64,000 nucleotides of DNA from Chryseobacterium indologenes (GTDB taxonomy: Bacteria; Bacteroidota; Bacteroidia; Flavobacteriales; Weeksellaceae). The position numbers and the translations under genes were made by a program. The DNA lies in the NCBI GenBank assembly GCA_002439165.1, contig DJTE01000039.1:17846-81845 (forward strand), in the 5' to 3' direction. Of the stretch, positions 41,755 to 51,051 are shown piece by piece (positions within the stretch are counted from its first letter, which is position 1; every line of letters starts with the position of its first letter). Under the pieces are notes generated by a model. It had not been told where the DNA came from, searched no databases, and was given only the letters and a program-made list of their open reading frames with translations.

Positions 41755-43689
41755 ATGAAAACCCAAACACAAAATATGTCGAAAAACACTTCATTTCGTC
41801 CGTCTCAGAATGCTGACGGGATTTCGGAAAATCATCATTCGGGAATCAACCGTTTAGTAAAACTTTCCTTAGTGGTAGAAGGAAAGATCATTAAATTCTA
41901 CAAGCATTTCAAGCTGAAACAGAGTGCCACTCATCATCATGAATTCAGTTTAACCTTAGCACATGATGCTTTGGAAGACCGCCAGACCCATACTTTGGAA
42001 GAAGCCAATAAGTTTCTGGGAAAACGTCTTACAGCAGTTATTTCCTATAAAGATATAGAGAACAGCCCTGAAAGAACATTTGTAGGCGTGATTACAGGAG
42101 TAGGATTCAGCCAGGAAAAAATGAGCCTGGGAAATATCGTGCTTACAGGATACAGCCCTACTATTCTTCTTGACGGAGCCCCGCATATCCAGAGTTTTGG
42201 AGGCGGACAGCCCGTGAATATGGGAATCATTGCCGAAGAGATCATCAGACAGGGAATTGATAGTGGCCGTTTTGATGTCAGAATCGATACCAATGACTAC
42301 TCCCGGATCATATACAGCAGCCAGTATAATGAAACCCATTACAATTATCTGGCAAGAATGGCAGAAGCCTATGGTGAGCAGTTTTATTATGATGGTGAAG
42401 TTCTTCATTTCGGTAAACTTCCACCTCAGAATAAAGCCATCCAGCTGTTTTACGGGAGCAACGCCAACGATATAAAGGTAGAACTGAAAGCCGTTCACAC
42501 AAAACCGGAATTTTATGGATATAACAGCAGCCGTAACGAAAAGCTTACTTCAGGTTCTACTCCTGTAAACCATGTCGGTGATCTGGCCAAAACAGCATAC
42601 AGCCATAACGACAGCATTTATAAAACTCCGGCGCTTCAGGTTGCTCCCATAAGGGCTTCCACACATCTTGACGTTGAAAACTCCCAGAGAAGTACTTCCG
42701 GAAGCAGTGCCGTGAATGTATTTTCCGTTTCAGGATCCACCACGGTACCTTTTCTTCATCCGGGCTGTGTAGCCGATATTCAGATGAGAAAACCCGACAG
42801 TAATGAAACGTCCTATTTTACCAGAATTATGGTAACAGAAACCATCCACGAAATCGATACCATCGGCCACTATACCGGAAGTTTTGAAGCCATCGCCTCA
42901 GATACAGGTTATCTTCCGAAGCCTGATTTTACCGTGCCCACAGCACAGCCGCAGCTGGCAACCGTGATCTCCAATACAGACCCTGACGGACAGGGAAGAG
43001 TTCAGGTAAGATTCGACTGGCAGACCAATGATACCACTCATTTTATCAGAATGATGAGTCCGGATGCGGGAGGAACAGATCAGGTTACCCAAAACAGAGG
43101 CTATGTTGCCATTCCTGAAGTGGGAGACCAGGTCATGGTAAATTTTGTCCACAGTCATCCGGACCGGCCTTTCGTGATGGGAGGAATGTTTCATGGGCAG
43201 ACAGCACTGGGCGGCGGCGTAAACAATCACATGAGATCTATCCAGACGAAAAGCGGAATTAAAGTCCTGATGAATGACGATGAAAAAAGCGTAACCATCC
43301 TCGACCCAAGCGGAAATACCTACTTTATGGACGGAAGCGGAAATATTATGGTGACCGCCCCGAATGACATAACATTTACCGCCGGAAAAAATATGAATAT
43401 CAATGTAGGAGAAAATATGAATACCACCGTGGGAATGAATAAATCCGACAGTATTTCAATGAATCATACCGAAAGTGTGGGAGCGATGAAAAATATTACC
43501 ATAGGAGCCAATTTCATGACGAATGTGGTAGGAAGTTTAATGGAATTTGTGAAGGGGAATAGGGAGTCTAAAGCCCAGGAGGTTAAAGAGCAGGCCAAGG
43601 CACGAACGATCGTATCTCAGGAAAATAATAATATTCATTCCCAGAAAACTTTTAACAATAACAGTGGAGAAAACTCCAAAATACATTAA
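41755..43689 (+). CDS. vgrG: VgrG/TssI spike protein 2
   Basis: The 644-residue protein has the same architecture as VgrG1: the gp27 region, OB fold (GRVQVRFDWQTNDTTHFIRM), DRPFVMGGMFHGQ, and a C-terminal repeat helix (NINVGENMNTTVGMN). The ATG at 41755 is used. A TTG 15 bp upstream lies inside the inverted repeat. DNA patches of 98-140 bp nearly identical to vgrG1 alternate with more diverged stretches, suggesting gene conversion. The last about 50 residues differ from VgrG1, as expected if the tip binds a different cargo. The cysteine effector gene follows after 2 bp. Confidence 0.92.
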   Translation: MKTQTQNMSKNTSFRPSQNADGISENHHSGINRLVKLSLVVEGKIIKFYKHFKLKQSATHHHEFSLTLAHDALEDRQTHTLEEANKFLGKRLTAVISYKDIENSPERTFVGVITGVGFSQEKMSLGNIVLTGYSPTILLDGAPHIQSFGGGQPVNMGIIAEEIIRQGIDSGRFDVRIDTNDYSRIIYSSQYNETHYNYLARMAEAYGEQFYYDGEVLHFGKLPPQNKAIQLFYGSNANDIKVELKAVHTKPEFYGYNSSRNEKLTSGSTPVNHVGDLAKTAYSHNDSIYKTPALQVAPIRASTHLDVENSQRSTSGSSAVNVFSVSGSTTVPFLHPGCVADIQMRKPDSNETSYFTRIMVTETIHEIDTIGHYTGSFEAIASDTGYLPKPDFTVPTAQPQLATVISNTDPDGQGRVQVRFDWQTNDTTHFIRMMSPDAGGTDQVTQNRGYVAIPEVGDQVMVNFVHSHPDRPFVMGGMFHGQTALGGGVNNHMRSIQTKSGIKVLMNDDEKSVTILDPSGNTYFMDGSGNIMVTAPNDITFTAGKNMNINVGENMNTTVGMNKSDSISMNHTESVGAMKNITIGANFMTNVVGSLMEFVKGNRESKAQEVKEQAKARTIVSQENNNIHSQKTFNNNSGENSKIH

Positions 43690-43691
43690 TT

Positions 43692-44927
43692 ATGTCAATC
43701 ATACGAATAACAGAAGGTGAGAGTTCTACTTTTATAGAGGGTGGATGGACCGTTTTTACGAATGAATTTGAAGCTTATGCAGGAAAATTCAGCCATTTTA
43801 CAGCCGAAGATGGAACTTTGTTAGGAACACCTGATGAGGCACCCAAAAGTTCTGATAACGCTTTTATTCCACTTATTACTGCTATTAATGATGAGGGAGA
43901 CATGTTTAATTCTTATGAAGTAATTGTTAATGATAAAGAAGAGTGGACCTTTTCAGACTTATTAGATGCAGGTTTACAGAAACAGAAATCTCATGAAATC
44001 AAGTTTAAAACAGACGCATTAAACGTCAGAGTTAAATTTAAAGCCGAAAAAGGAAATGCAAATGCGAATGATAGTGATGGTGGAAATATTACAGTGCTTT
44101 TTTTTAAGGAAGGGGAAAAAAAATCTATTTTTTCAACAGTTATTAATGATATAAAATATGGAGATACTTTTTATATTGATTGGAACAGATCCAGAGATGT
44201 CTATCAGGTACAGTTATACGCAGATGATAATGATGTTTTTTTTGATGGCGATGTGAGTAACGTGAATTGTGGTATATCAAAAGTAAAAGGTTCAAAAGTA
44301 GGAAGAAGATTAACGCAAAATATTGAAAAATTGCCTATTGCCAGTGCATCTCAGCAACTACCCAATACCCATACATTTAATTTTCCTGAAGAATCCTTTA
44401 AAGTTGCTAACCAATACCAAAACCCTCATGGAATGTGTTTTGCAATAACGATGAAAAGAGTAGAAAAAGCTTATTCTGACACATGGAATATCACTGATGC
44501 AATAATGGTTGATATTAAGAATGAAGACTATCGGTATTCAGGAACAACTACTCCAACAATTGATGATAAATATTTTGGATATGGAGTTGGAGGAGCATTG
44601 GCCAAAAATGGTTATGCAGATTTAGTAACCACTGATGAGATATGGGATGGAAAACTAGAAGAAGGAGCTATGATTCAATATTGGAATAATCGTAATGAAA
44701 TTAGTTGGACATCTTTAAAAGAAGAGATTAGAAGCGCACTTAAAGGGAATAGTGCTCCCAATTTTAATGGTGGACATTCAGTGATTTTTAAATATTACAA
44801 ATATGATAGTAACGGAAAAGTAATAGGTATGAAGTATTACGACTATGCCGGTATTCACAGAGAGTTTTCCATTACTGATAAAACAAAGAAAATAATGTTG
44901 GGAGCCAACCTAAAAGACAATAAATAG
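43692..44927 (+). CDS. Candidate T6SS effector with a papain/NlpC-like cysteine peptidase domain
   Basis: The 411-residue protein starts with SIIRITEGESSTFIEGGW and continues FEAYAGKFSHFTAEDG, a region with weak similarity to the GGDYIETTGG tag. Residues about 70-200 are beta-rich. The C-terminal domain has Cys249 in QNPHGMCFAITMKRVEKAY, a loop LEEGAMIQYWNN like the NlpC/P60 LxxGDxI turn, His362 in NGGHSVIFKYYKY and Asp384 in YYDYAG. Order Cys-His-Asp fits papain-fold peptidoglycan or protein peptidases. It lies 2 bp after vgrG2 and 1 bp before a lipoprotein gene. The codon use is more AT-rich than vgrG2. Confidence 0.65.
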   Translation: MSIIRITEGESSTFIEGGWTVFTNEFEAYAGKFSHFTAEDGTLLGTPDEAPKSSDNAFIPLITAINDEGDMFNSYEVIVNDKEEWTFSDLLDAGLQKQKSHEIKFKTDALNVRVKFKAEKGNANANDSDGGNITVLFFKEGEKKSIFSTVINDIKYGDTFYIDWNRSRDVYQVQLYADDNDVFFDGDVSNVNCGISKVKGSKVGRRLTQNIEKLPIASASQQLPNTHTFNFPEESFKVANQYQNPHGMCFAITMKRVEKAYSDTWNITDAIMVDIKNEDYRYSGTTTPTIDDKYFGYGVGGALAKNGYADLVTTDEIWDGKLEEGAMIQYWNNRNEISWTSLKEEIRSALKGNSAPNFNGGHSVIFKYYKYDSNGKVIGMKYYDYAGIHREFSITDKTKKIMLGANLKDNK

Positions 44928-44928
44928 T

Positions 44929-45573
44929 ATGAAAGTATTGTATCTCCTATTGCTTACCTTATTCTGTTTAACAAACTGTGAAACAAAAAAAAGAGATCTG
45001 GTATTACAAAAAACATCCGATACGCTTCAAGGCAAAAAAGATAGTATTGTAATCCGTCATAAGACAGAAGAAGATTTGAATAAAGAAATTCCGACGATAA
45101 AAATAAGTGAAAAAGATTCTGTAAATGCGAAATTAAAATTATTGCTTTCCGGTGAGAAAAAATATGTATCACTAAATGAAAGTAAACTATTTATGGCCTA
45201 TTATCCCACTTTAAATAAGCTCTATTTTTTGAATGAAATAAAAAAAGGGATAACACTTCAGTCTGAAACCAATATTGAAATTTCAGAACTTTATTATAAA
45301 GACCGATCTGCTGCTCAAAAAGTTTTTGAAAATATAAAGAAACAATTAACGAATAAAGATAATGAATACGAGAAGGGAAATTATTTTTACGACTATTTTA
45401 TGAGAGGAACGGTTTATATATTAGAAAAAAATAAAATCATGGCCATCATTTATCACCCTTCGGTTTATCCAAAGAACGATAAGATTGTCGAAAGCTTCTT
45501 AAAGAATAACAGCAATAGTTTTGATGCTGTCATCAGAACATTTATGATAGGGTCGTTTGATACTTTTAAATAA
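44929..45573 (+). CDS. Lipoprotein, candidate immunity protein for the cysteine effector
   Basis: The 214-residue lipoprotein (lipobox FCLTNC) has a Lys/Glu-rich N-terminal linker and a mixed alpha/beta remainder (SLNESKLFMAYYPTLNKLYF, YFYDYFMRGTVYILEKNK). No family is recognised. The start is 1 bp after the effector stop. Its surface/periplasmic position and pairing with the toxin suggest an immunity role. Confidence 0.65.
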   Translation: MKVLYLLLLTLFCLTNCETKKRDLVLQKTSDTLQGKKDSIVIRHKTEEDLNKEIPTIKISEKDSVNAKLKLLLSGEKKYVSLNESKLFMAYYPTLNKLYFLNEIKKGITLQSETNIEISELYYKDRSAAQKVFENIKKQLTNKDNEYEKGNYFYDYFMRGTVYILEKNKIMAIIYHPSVYPKNDKIVESFLKNNSNSFDAVIRTFMIGSFDTFK

Positions 45574-45669
45574 AAAAATATAATCATTCTATTTTCGTGA
45601 TCCTAAACACTATATTTCACGAAGATCTCAATACAATAACCATAAAACCCAATTAAACCAAAGATTCAC

Positions 45670-46341
45670 ATGAGTACAGTCACCAATCAGCTTAAATACC
45701 TTTCAAAATTATCAGCAACATTTCTTTTCAGTGCACTGAAGATTTATGGAATAGGAATCCTTTCCACAGTGATCGTCATGGTAGCGGGAATTTATATATT
45801 ATCCGCAAGTTTTGGCAGTGGTTTAGGACACAGCGGAGCGTATTTGTTTATAGTGGCTGCCATTACCACAAAGCCGGTTTCCGCAAGTCTTTTCTTTTTG
45901 CTGATGATAGCTGCACCGTTCTGTATCGGAATATTGGCTACAAAATATGCCATGTCCAACGTGATCAGCAAACTGGTTCAGGTCTACTCAGAACCTATTC
46001 TGATTCCGGCAATTGATAAAGTGATGAACAAGTTCAGATCCGGGCAGCCGGCAGTCATCCGGAACAGTGCCGACTATGCTTTAGTTAAAATCCAGCTGAT
46101 CAACGAATTTAAAAACAGTTCAGAAAATAAAATAATAAAAAAGGTTTTAAGCTATGCCTTAAAAAAAATGAGCTTCGATGAACTGGATCTGAAAAACGGA
46201 AATATCAGTTTCTATGATCTGATTAAAACAAAACTGATCGAAAAACTGCACGAACTGGCAGAACCTTCCGCCATGATTTTTTATATCTATATAGGGCTGC
46301 AGTGGATGAGTCTGGCTTTGCTCTATTTTCTGAATATATAA
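45670..46341 (+). CDS. Membrane protein of unknown function between T6SS module 2 and clpV
   Basis: The 223-residue protein has hydrophobic helices at about residues 22-48, 57-85 and 195-222, with a cytoplasmic or periplasmic helical region (KVMNKFRSGQPAVIRNSAD; KKVLSYALKKMSFDELDL) between. It has no signal peptide. I do not recognise a family, and it is too short for a typical TssN. Its position inside the T6SS region suggests an accessory role in the envelope, not demonstrable here. Confidence 0.6.
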   Translation: MSTVTNQLKYLSKLSATFLFSALKIYGIGILSTVIVMVAGIYILSASFGSGLGHSGAYLFIVAAITTKPVSASLFFLLMIAAPFCIGILATKYAMSNVISKLVQVYSEPILIPAIDKVMNKFRSGQPAVIRNSADYALVKIQLINEFKNSSENKIIKKVLSYALKKMSFDELDLKNGNISFYDLIKTKLIEKLHELAEPSAMIFYIYIGLQWMSLALLYFLNI

Positions 46342-46464
46342 AAATAGGTCAGGTGGTCATATAATGATCTGAGCATTGATGAACAGAGTATTTGTTCACT
46401 TCAGGCAGGTATTAGTTCTCTATTCAAAGAATTACTATCTTTATCCCTGTATAAATTTGTATAA

Positions 46465-46494
46465 AAAAGATATATTTGTAAATACGTATCTTTT
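46465..46494 (+). promoter_or_regulatory. Candidate clpV promoter overlapped by an inverted repeat
   Basis: AAAAGATA (46465-46472) and TATCTTTT (46487-46494) flank a TATATTTG -7-type box (46471-46478). The leader to the ATG at 46596 would be about 110 nt. A protein bound to the repeat would cover the -7 box. Confidence 0.45.
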
Positions 46495-46595
46495 GACAGA
46501 TGATACAGGCTGAAGATAATTTCCTCAGCCCTAAACACCAAATTATCTGGAAGAATAAAAAGAACACAGACATATTAATATAAGAAAAATTATCA

Positions 46596-49091
46596 ATGGG
46601 AGTACTCGTAACCAACGAAACAGTAAAACAGCTATTTCATATTGCCCAGTCAATAGCGAAGGAAAACTATAACGGAACATATGGCGGCCCGCACATTCTG
46701 CAGGCCCTGATGCATAAAGATATCGGACTTAATGAATTTCTGAAAAGCATCGATAAAGATCCCGGATACTTCTACGAATGGGCAGACGTCCGTATCGAAG
46801 AATATCCCAAGACAGCCCATCTTCCGGATGAGGTAGCTCAGGATGATGCAGTAGATACCCTTATTGAAGAAGCAGACGATATCCGGTTAAAATTAGGTCT
46901 GGACGAAATCACCCCGATCTGTATCCTTACCGCCATCGTAAAACCTCAGGTTGTCTTTTCTCTTCAGCAGTTGAAATCATTACCGCTGAGAGAGCACGAA
47001 ATCTTCAATCTGTACAGAAAAGATACCCCGTTTACCGTATCTGAAGATGGAGATTTCTCTTCACTTTTCTCAAACGGATCAGACTTTACAGATTCATCAT
47101 TTCCTTCCATTAAAAATTATTGTGTAGACAGAACAGCACAGGCCAGAAAAGGAGAGCTTGAAAATATCATAGGAAGAGATAAAGAACTCAGAATGCTCGT
47201 TGAAATTCTTTGCCGAAGAAGCAAGCCGAATGTTATCATCATCGGTGAGCCTGGGGTAGGGAAAACAGCTCTGGTAGAAGGTTTTGCCATCGAAATTACC
47301 AAAGGAAACGTTCCTGAAATGCTCAAAAATGCTACCCTTTTGGAACTGGATACCGGGGCACTTCTTGCCGGAACCTCTTATAAAGGAGAAATTGAAGACC
47401 GTCTGAAAAAAGTCATCAACGAATGCAAGAAAATTGAAAAAGCCGTTCTTTTCATCGATGAAATCCATACTTTACTGGATCCGAAAGGAAGTATCGGGAA
47501 CGTTGCCAACCTTCTGAAACCGGAGCTTGCAAGAGGCGAAATTACCGTAATTGGGGCTACTACCCAGGAAGAATACAGAAAGATCATCGAGCCGGAACAG
47601 GCTTTTAACCGCCGTTTTGAAGTGCTTACCGTAAATGAACCGGATGAGCAGACCTGCGTAAAAATGATTGATGTACTTCTTGAAGGATATAAAAAACACC
47701 ACGGCATTGAAGTGGAAAAAAATGCACTTCCGGAGTGTGTACGCCTGGCAAAACGATATGCCAAAGGCAAAAAGCTGCCGGATGCCGCCATAGACCTGCT
47801 GGACAGAACTATGGCCGCAATCAAAATGCTGGACGAGCTCTCTGAAAAAGAACTGGAAAGCTGGAAAGAAAGCTATGAAGCCATTCTGAAAGAAGAGTAT
47901 ACAGACAGCAAACACCAGGCAGACGAGCTGATCTGGACCTACAATTTGTTAAGAGATAAAATAAGCCCTATTTTATGGGGATCACTGAGTGAGCAGCCTG
48001 CACTGGACAATGCTATGCCAATAGAGCAGATTCAGAAAATAATTGATGATACCTATGCTGAACTTTTACAGCATGCAGCCACAAAAAGAGAAAAAGTAGG
48101 CCGTCTGGAACTGGCAGCTGTAATGGCGGCAAAAACCAATATTCCTATCGGGAAAATCCAGGCTCAGGAAAAAGAAAAACTCCTGAATATGGAATCCATG
48201 CTTATGAACAGGGTGGTAGGACAGGATCATGCACTGAAGATTCTTTCCGACGCTATTGTAGAAAACCGAAGCGGACTGAACAAACCGGGACAGCCTATCG
48301 GATCATTCTTCCTGCTGGGACCTACCGGAACCGGGAAAACCGAGCTGGCCAAATCTATGGCAGAACTTCTTTTCAATGACGAAAAAGCAATGGTACGCTT
48401 CGATATGTCGGAATTTAAAGAAGAACACTCTGCGGCCCTGTTATACGGTGCGCCTCCGGGATATGTAGGATATGAGGAGGGAGGAATGCTCGTTAATAAA
48501 ATCAGACAGCAGCCTTATACCGTAGTTCTGTTTGATGAAATTGAAAAAGCTCACCATTCCGTTTTTGATGTGTTTCTGCAGATCATGGATGAAGGAAAAG
48601 TTCACGATAAATTAGGAAAAGAAGGAGATTTCAGCAATGCGCTGATATTATTTACTTCCAATATCGGAAGTGAAGAGATCGTAAAACAGTTTGAAGAAGG
48701 GAAAATACCCGAATCATCCTCACTCATGCAGATCATGTCCAATTCCGGAAGATTCAGACCGGAATTCCTTGCGAGAATTACCGAGATTATTCCTTTTGCC
48801 CCGATCACAGAATCTATCGCCGAAAGAATCTTCAATATTCAGCTGAAATCACTTCACGCCTCTCTGACAAGGCTTGGAATGGCTTTAAAGATCAGTGATG
48901 AAGCTGTGAAAAACCTGGCATTAGGAGGATTCAGCAGCAAATACGGGGCAAGACAGATCTCAGGAGTAATCCGTGCCCAGCTGGCAAGACCGATCTCCAA
49001 AATGATCGTAAGGGAAGAAGTGAAAACCGGGCAGACCATCCATGTTGACTGGAATAAAGAAGAAGAAAAACTAAACTGGAAAGTAGACTAA
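46596..49091 (+). CDS. clpV: T6SS sheath-disassembly ATPase ClpV/TssH
   Basis: The 831-residue AAA+ unfoldase has an N-terminal Clp-type repeat domain (residues about 1-160), AAA1 with Walker A GEPGVGKTA (about residues 216-224) and Walker B VLFIDEIHTLL, a helical middle region, and AAA2 with GPTGTGKTEL (about 574) and VVLFDEIEKAH. It extracts contracted TssB/TssC sheath for reuse. The N-terminal domain differs from ClpB's, as expected for a ClpV. The lytic transglycosylase gene follows after 78 bp. Confidence 0.92.
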   Translation: MGVLVTNETVKQLFHIAQSIAKENYNGTYGGPHILQALMHKDIGLNEFLKSIDKDPGYFYEWADVRIEEYPKTAHLPDEVAQDDAVDTLIEEADDIRLKLGLDEITPICILTAIVKPQVVFSLQQLKSLPLREHEIFNLYRKDTPFTVSEDGDFSSLFSNGSDFTDSSFPSIKNYCVDRTAQARKGELENIIGRDKELRMLVEILCRRSKPNVIIIGEPGVGKTALVEGFAIEITKGNVPEMLKNATLLELDTGALLAGTSYKGEIEDRLKKVINECKKIEKAVLFIDEIHTLLDPKGSIGNVANLLKPELARGEITVIGATTQEEYRKIIEPEQAFNRRFEVLTVNEPDEQTCVKMIDVLLEGYKKHHGIEVEKNALPECVRLAKRYAKGKKLPDAAIDLLDRTMAAIKMLDELSEKELESWKESYEAILKEEYTDSKHQADELIWTYNLLRDKISPILWGSLSEQPALDNAMPIEQIQKIIDDTYAELLQHAATKREKVGRLELAAVMAAKTNIPIGKIQAQEKEKLLNMESMLMNRVVGQDHALKILSDAIVENRSGLNKPGQPIGSFFLLGPTGTGKTELAKSMAELLFNDEKAMVRFDMSEFKEEHSAALLYGAPPGYVGYEEGGMLVNKIRQQPYTVVLFDEIEKAHHSVFDVFLQIMDEGKVHDKLGKEGDFSNALILFTSNIGSEEIVKQFEEGKIPESSSLMQIMSNSGRFRPEFLARITEIIPFAPITESIAERIFNIQLKSLHASLTRLGMALKISDEAVKNLALGGFSSKYGARQISGVIRAQLARPISKMIVREEVKTGQTIHVDWNKEEEKLNWKVD

Positions 49092-49169
49092 AGCACAAAG
49101 CGGATCTGCTCATTGGCATTTTCGCTTTTTATCCCTTTACTTTCTGTAAATAACAGTAAAACACTTAAA

Positions 49170-50042
49170 ATGAAAACCTTATTCAAAAATATCTTAACAG
49201 GGCTGATGCTGGCAGGTACTTCCGTGCTGGTAAGCGGACAGTTTCTTGCTGCCTCCGATACCTCAGAAGGCAGTGTAAGGAAATACCAGAATATCATTAA
49301 TTCCAATAAAGATATTGTTAAATATATTGAATATTCACTGGCACAAAGAGGATTGCCGAAACATCTGAGAAATCTGGCAATGATAGAATCCCATTTTAAT
49401 GAGAATATCACATCAGGAGCCGGTGCAGTAGGCGTATGGCAGTTTATGACCGCGCATGCCAATCAGTACGGACTTACCGAGGAAGCACGCAGGGATGCAT
49501 ATAAAAGCACCAGGACGGCCGTAATTTCTCTGACTAATCTTTATAAAAAGTATAACAATTGGATAACAGTGGTAGCTGCGTACAACTGTGGAGAAGGCAA
49601 TATTGCCAAAGCCATGCAGGCAGCAGGTTCTACTCAGTATCACGAGTTTTCCAGGTTCCTTCCGGCAGAAACCATCAACCACGTAAAGAAATATTTAAAT
49701 GCCTGTTATGCGACAGGGGAACTGGAAAGTGTTATCAATAACTATAACTCTTCACGTATCAATAAGATTTTCTTGACCGAAGGCGGCTCCCAAAAATATG
49801 CAGGACCTTCTCTTGCCGAAACAGAAATTAATGCAGGATTTAATCTCAATATTATTGCAGATGAATTAAAAGTAGAAGTCGATAAAATTCTTGCCTGGAA
49901 TCCGGGAATAGAAAATGAACTTCAAAAAACAGGAGAAAGTTTATTTTATCTTCCTACTGACCTTATGCCGGATTTTCTATTAAGAAAAAATAAAATTCTT
50001 TCCCGTTCTATAAAAGAAGGAAGTAAAATGCAGCAACAATAG
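49170..50042 (+). CDS. Lytic transglycosylase (SLT domain), T6SS-associated
   Basis: The 290-residue protein has a signal peptide (NILTGLMLAGTSVLVSGQ), then an SLT/MltD-like domain with catalytic Glu73 (LAMIESHFNENITSGAGAVG), VWQFMTAHANQYGL and VAAYNCGEGNIAKAM. The C-terminal part (NAGFNLNIIADELKVEVDKI) looks like a divergent LysM-like repeat. The ATG at 49170 is used. A start 57 bp upstream would give an atypical signal. Next to clpV it probably opens the peptidoglycan for the T6SS envelope complex. A terminator follows. Confidence 0.85.
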   Translation: MKTLFKNILTGLMLAGTSVLVSGQFLAASDTSEGSVRKYQNIINSNKDIVKYIEYSLAQRGLPKHLRNLAMIESHFNENITSGAGAVGVWQFMTAHANQYGLTEEARRDAYKSTRTAVISLTNLYKKYNNWITVVAAYNCGEGNIAKAMQAAGSTQYHEFSRFLPAETINHVKKYLNACYATGELESVINNYNSSRINKIFLTEGGSQKYAGPSLAETEINAGFNLNIIADELKVEVDKILAWNPGIENELQKTGESLFYLPTDLMPDFLLRKNKILSRSIKEGSKMQQQ

Positions 50043-50069
50043 ATCAGCCATCTTTTTTTATACAGTAAC

Positions 50070-50106
50070 AACAGCCATACTCTCTAAGTTATGGCTGTTT
50101 TATTTA
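50070..50106 (+). terminator. Terminator of the clpV-transglycosylase operon
   Basis: AACAGCCATA (50070-50079) pairs with TATGGCTGTT (50090-50099), followed by TTATTT. Confidence 0.8.
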
Positions 50107-50286
50107 GCTCCGCCTGCATGCTCCCAGAGATAAAGATGTAACTGTGTATGTTAAAAATATCTTAAAAATACCTTAAACAAAACTTAATATTTCTCGTGTG
50201 AGTGTGAAAAAATGATGTTTTTTTTATCTTGTAAACTTATTGAAACTGCCTGTTGTAGGGTGTTTGTGTGATATTTTAAATCAAAA

Positions 50287-50380
50287 GTCGTAGAATTACG
50301 ACACCAAATCGTAGAACTACTACAATTTTTCAGATTTATGATGAAAAGTTTTTTTTTAATAAAAGGTCCTTCTATATTTG
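50287..50380 (+). promoter_or_regulatory. hcp3 promoter with tandem dyad operator
   Basis: GTCGTAGAATTACGAC (50287-50302) and TCGTAGAACTACTACA (50309-50324) precede the -7 box TATATTTG (50373-50380) by the standard 49 bp. Confidence 0.8.
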
Positions 50381-50433
50381 CTTAACAATCAATCACCAAA
50401 TCACCAAATATTAACGATTAAAATTTACAAATC

Positions 50434-50847
50434 ATGGCAGCAAATTCAAGAGGAATCTTAAAATTCAACGGAGGAGAAGGTCAGAAACTGTTAAAGCTGA
50501 ATTACAGCGTATCAAGAACTACGGACGTTTCAGGACGTGTAGCATCAGATCCTTCCAACGCACTTATCAAAGTTACAGTAGAAGCTACTGAAAAATCAGA
50601 CATCCTTGAAAGCTTACTGAACGGAAAGTATAAGCCGACAACCGGAGAAATCACTTTCAACAAATCTCACGAAGAAGGTACACTGATCACCCTGAACTGG
50701 GAAAACGGATACGTGATCCAACATGAGGTAGACTTCGATGCAATTGATGAAAACAGTATGCTGATCAGCTTTGTAATCAGTGCAGAAACCATTGACTATG
50801 GTAACTCCAAATATTCTGGAATGTGGCCTTCAGACGGTAGCAGATAA
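50434..50847 (+). CDS. hcp: Hcp/TssD tube protein, copy 3
   Basis: The 137-residue TssD protein is identical to copies 1 and 2 over most of its first 90 residues, then differs at the C-terminal side (NWENGYVIQHEVDFDAIDEN, YGNSKYSGMWPSDGSR). The divergent tail faces the tube end or lumen and may match the module 3 cargo. It heads module 3 with vgrG3 and a PAAR-like toxin. Confidence 0.9.
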   Translation: MAANSRGILKFNGGEGQKLLKLNYSVSRTTDVSGRVASDPSNALIKVTVEATEKSDILESLLNGKYKPTTGEITFNKSHEEGTLITLNWENGYVIQHEVDFDAIDENSMLISFVISAETIDYGNSKYSGMWPSDGSR

Positions 50848-50880
50848 ATCCGTACATCATCTTAGTAAAAATAAATTGGT

Positions 50881-50920
50881 ACAGGATAGGATATTCGAAA
50901 GAATATACTATTCTGTTTTT
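50881..50920 (+). terminator. Terminator/attenuator after hcp3
   Basis: ACAGGATAGGATATTC, GAAA, GAATATACTATTCTGT and T5 form a long stem with three mismatches or bulges. It sits between hcp3 and vgrG3. Confidence 0.75.
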
Positions 50921-51051
50921 CCATTTAAAAATACTAAATCATAAATATTGATTTCTATGCATTGGTAATCAGTATTTTAAATAGATGTAACAGTCCATGG
51001 AAGAGAAAGATATTCTCTTTGTAATTCATTTAAAATAAAAAAACACACATT

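Noticed and set aside
45594..45623. Inverted repeat TTCGTGA/TCACGAA as a terminator of module 2
   Set aside because: The loop is 16 nt and no T-run follows. It may be chance or an operator.
45670..46341. TssN
   Set aside because: The protein is shorter than expected for TssN and has a different distribution of spans. The evidence is not sufficient.
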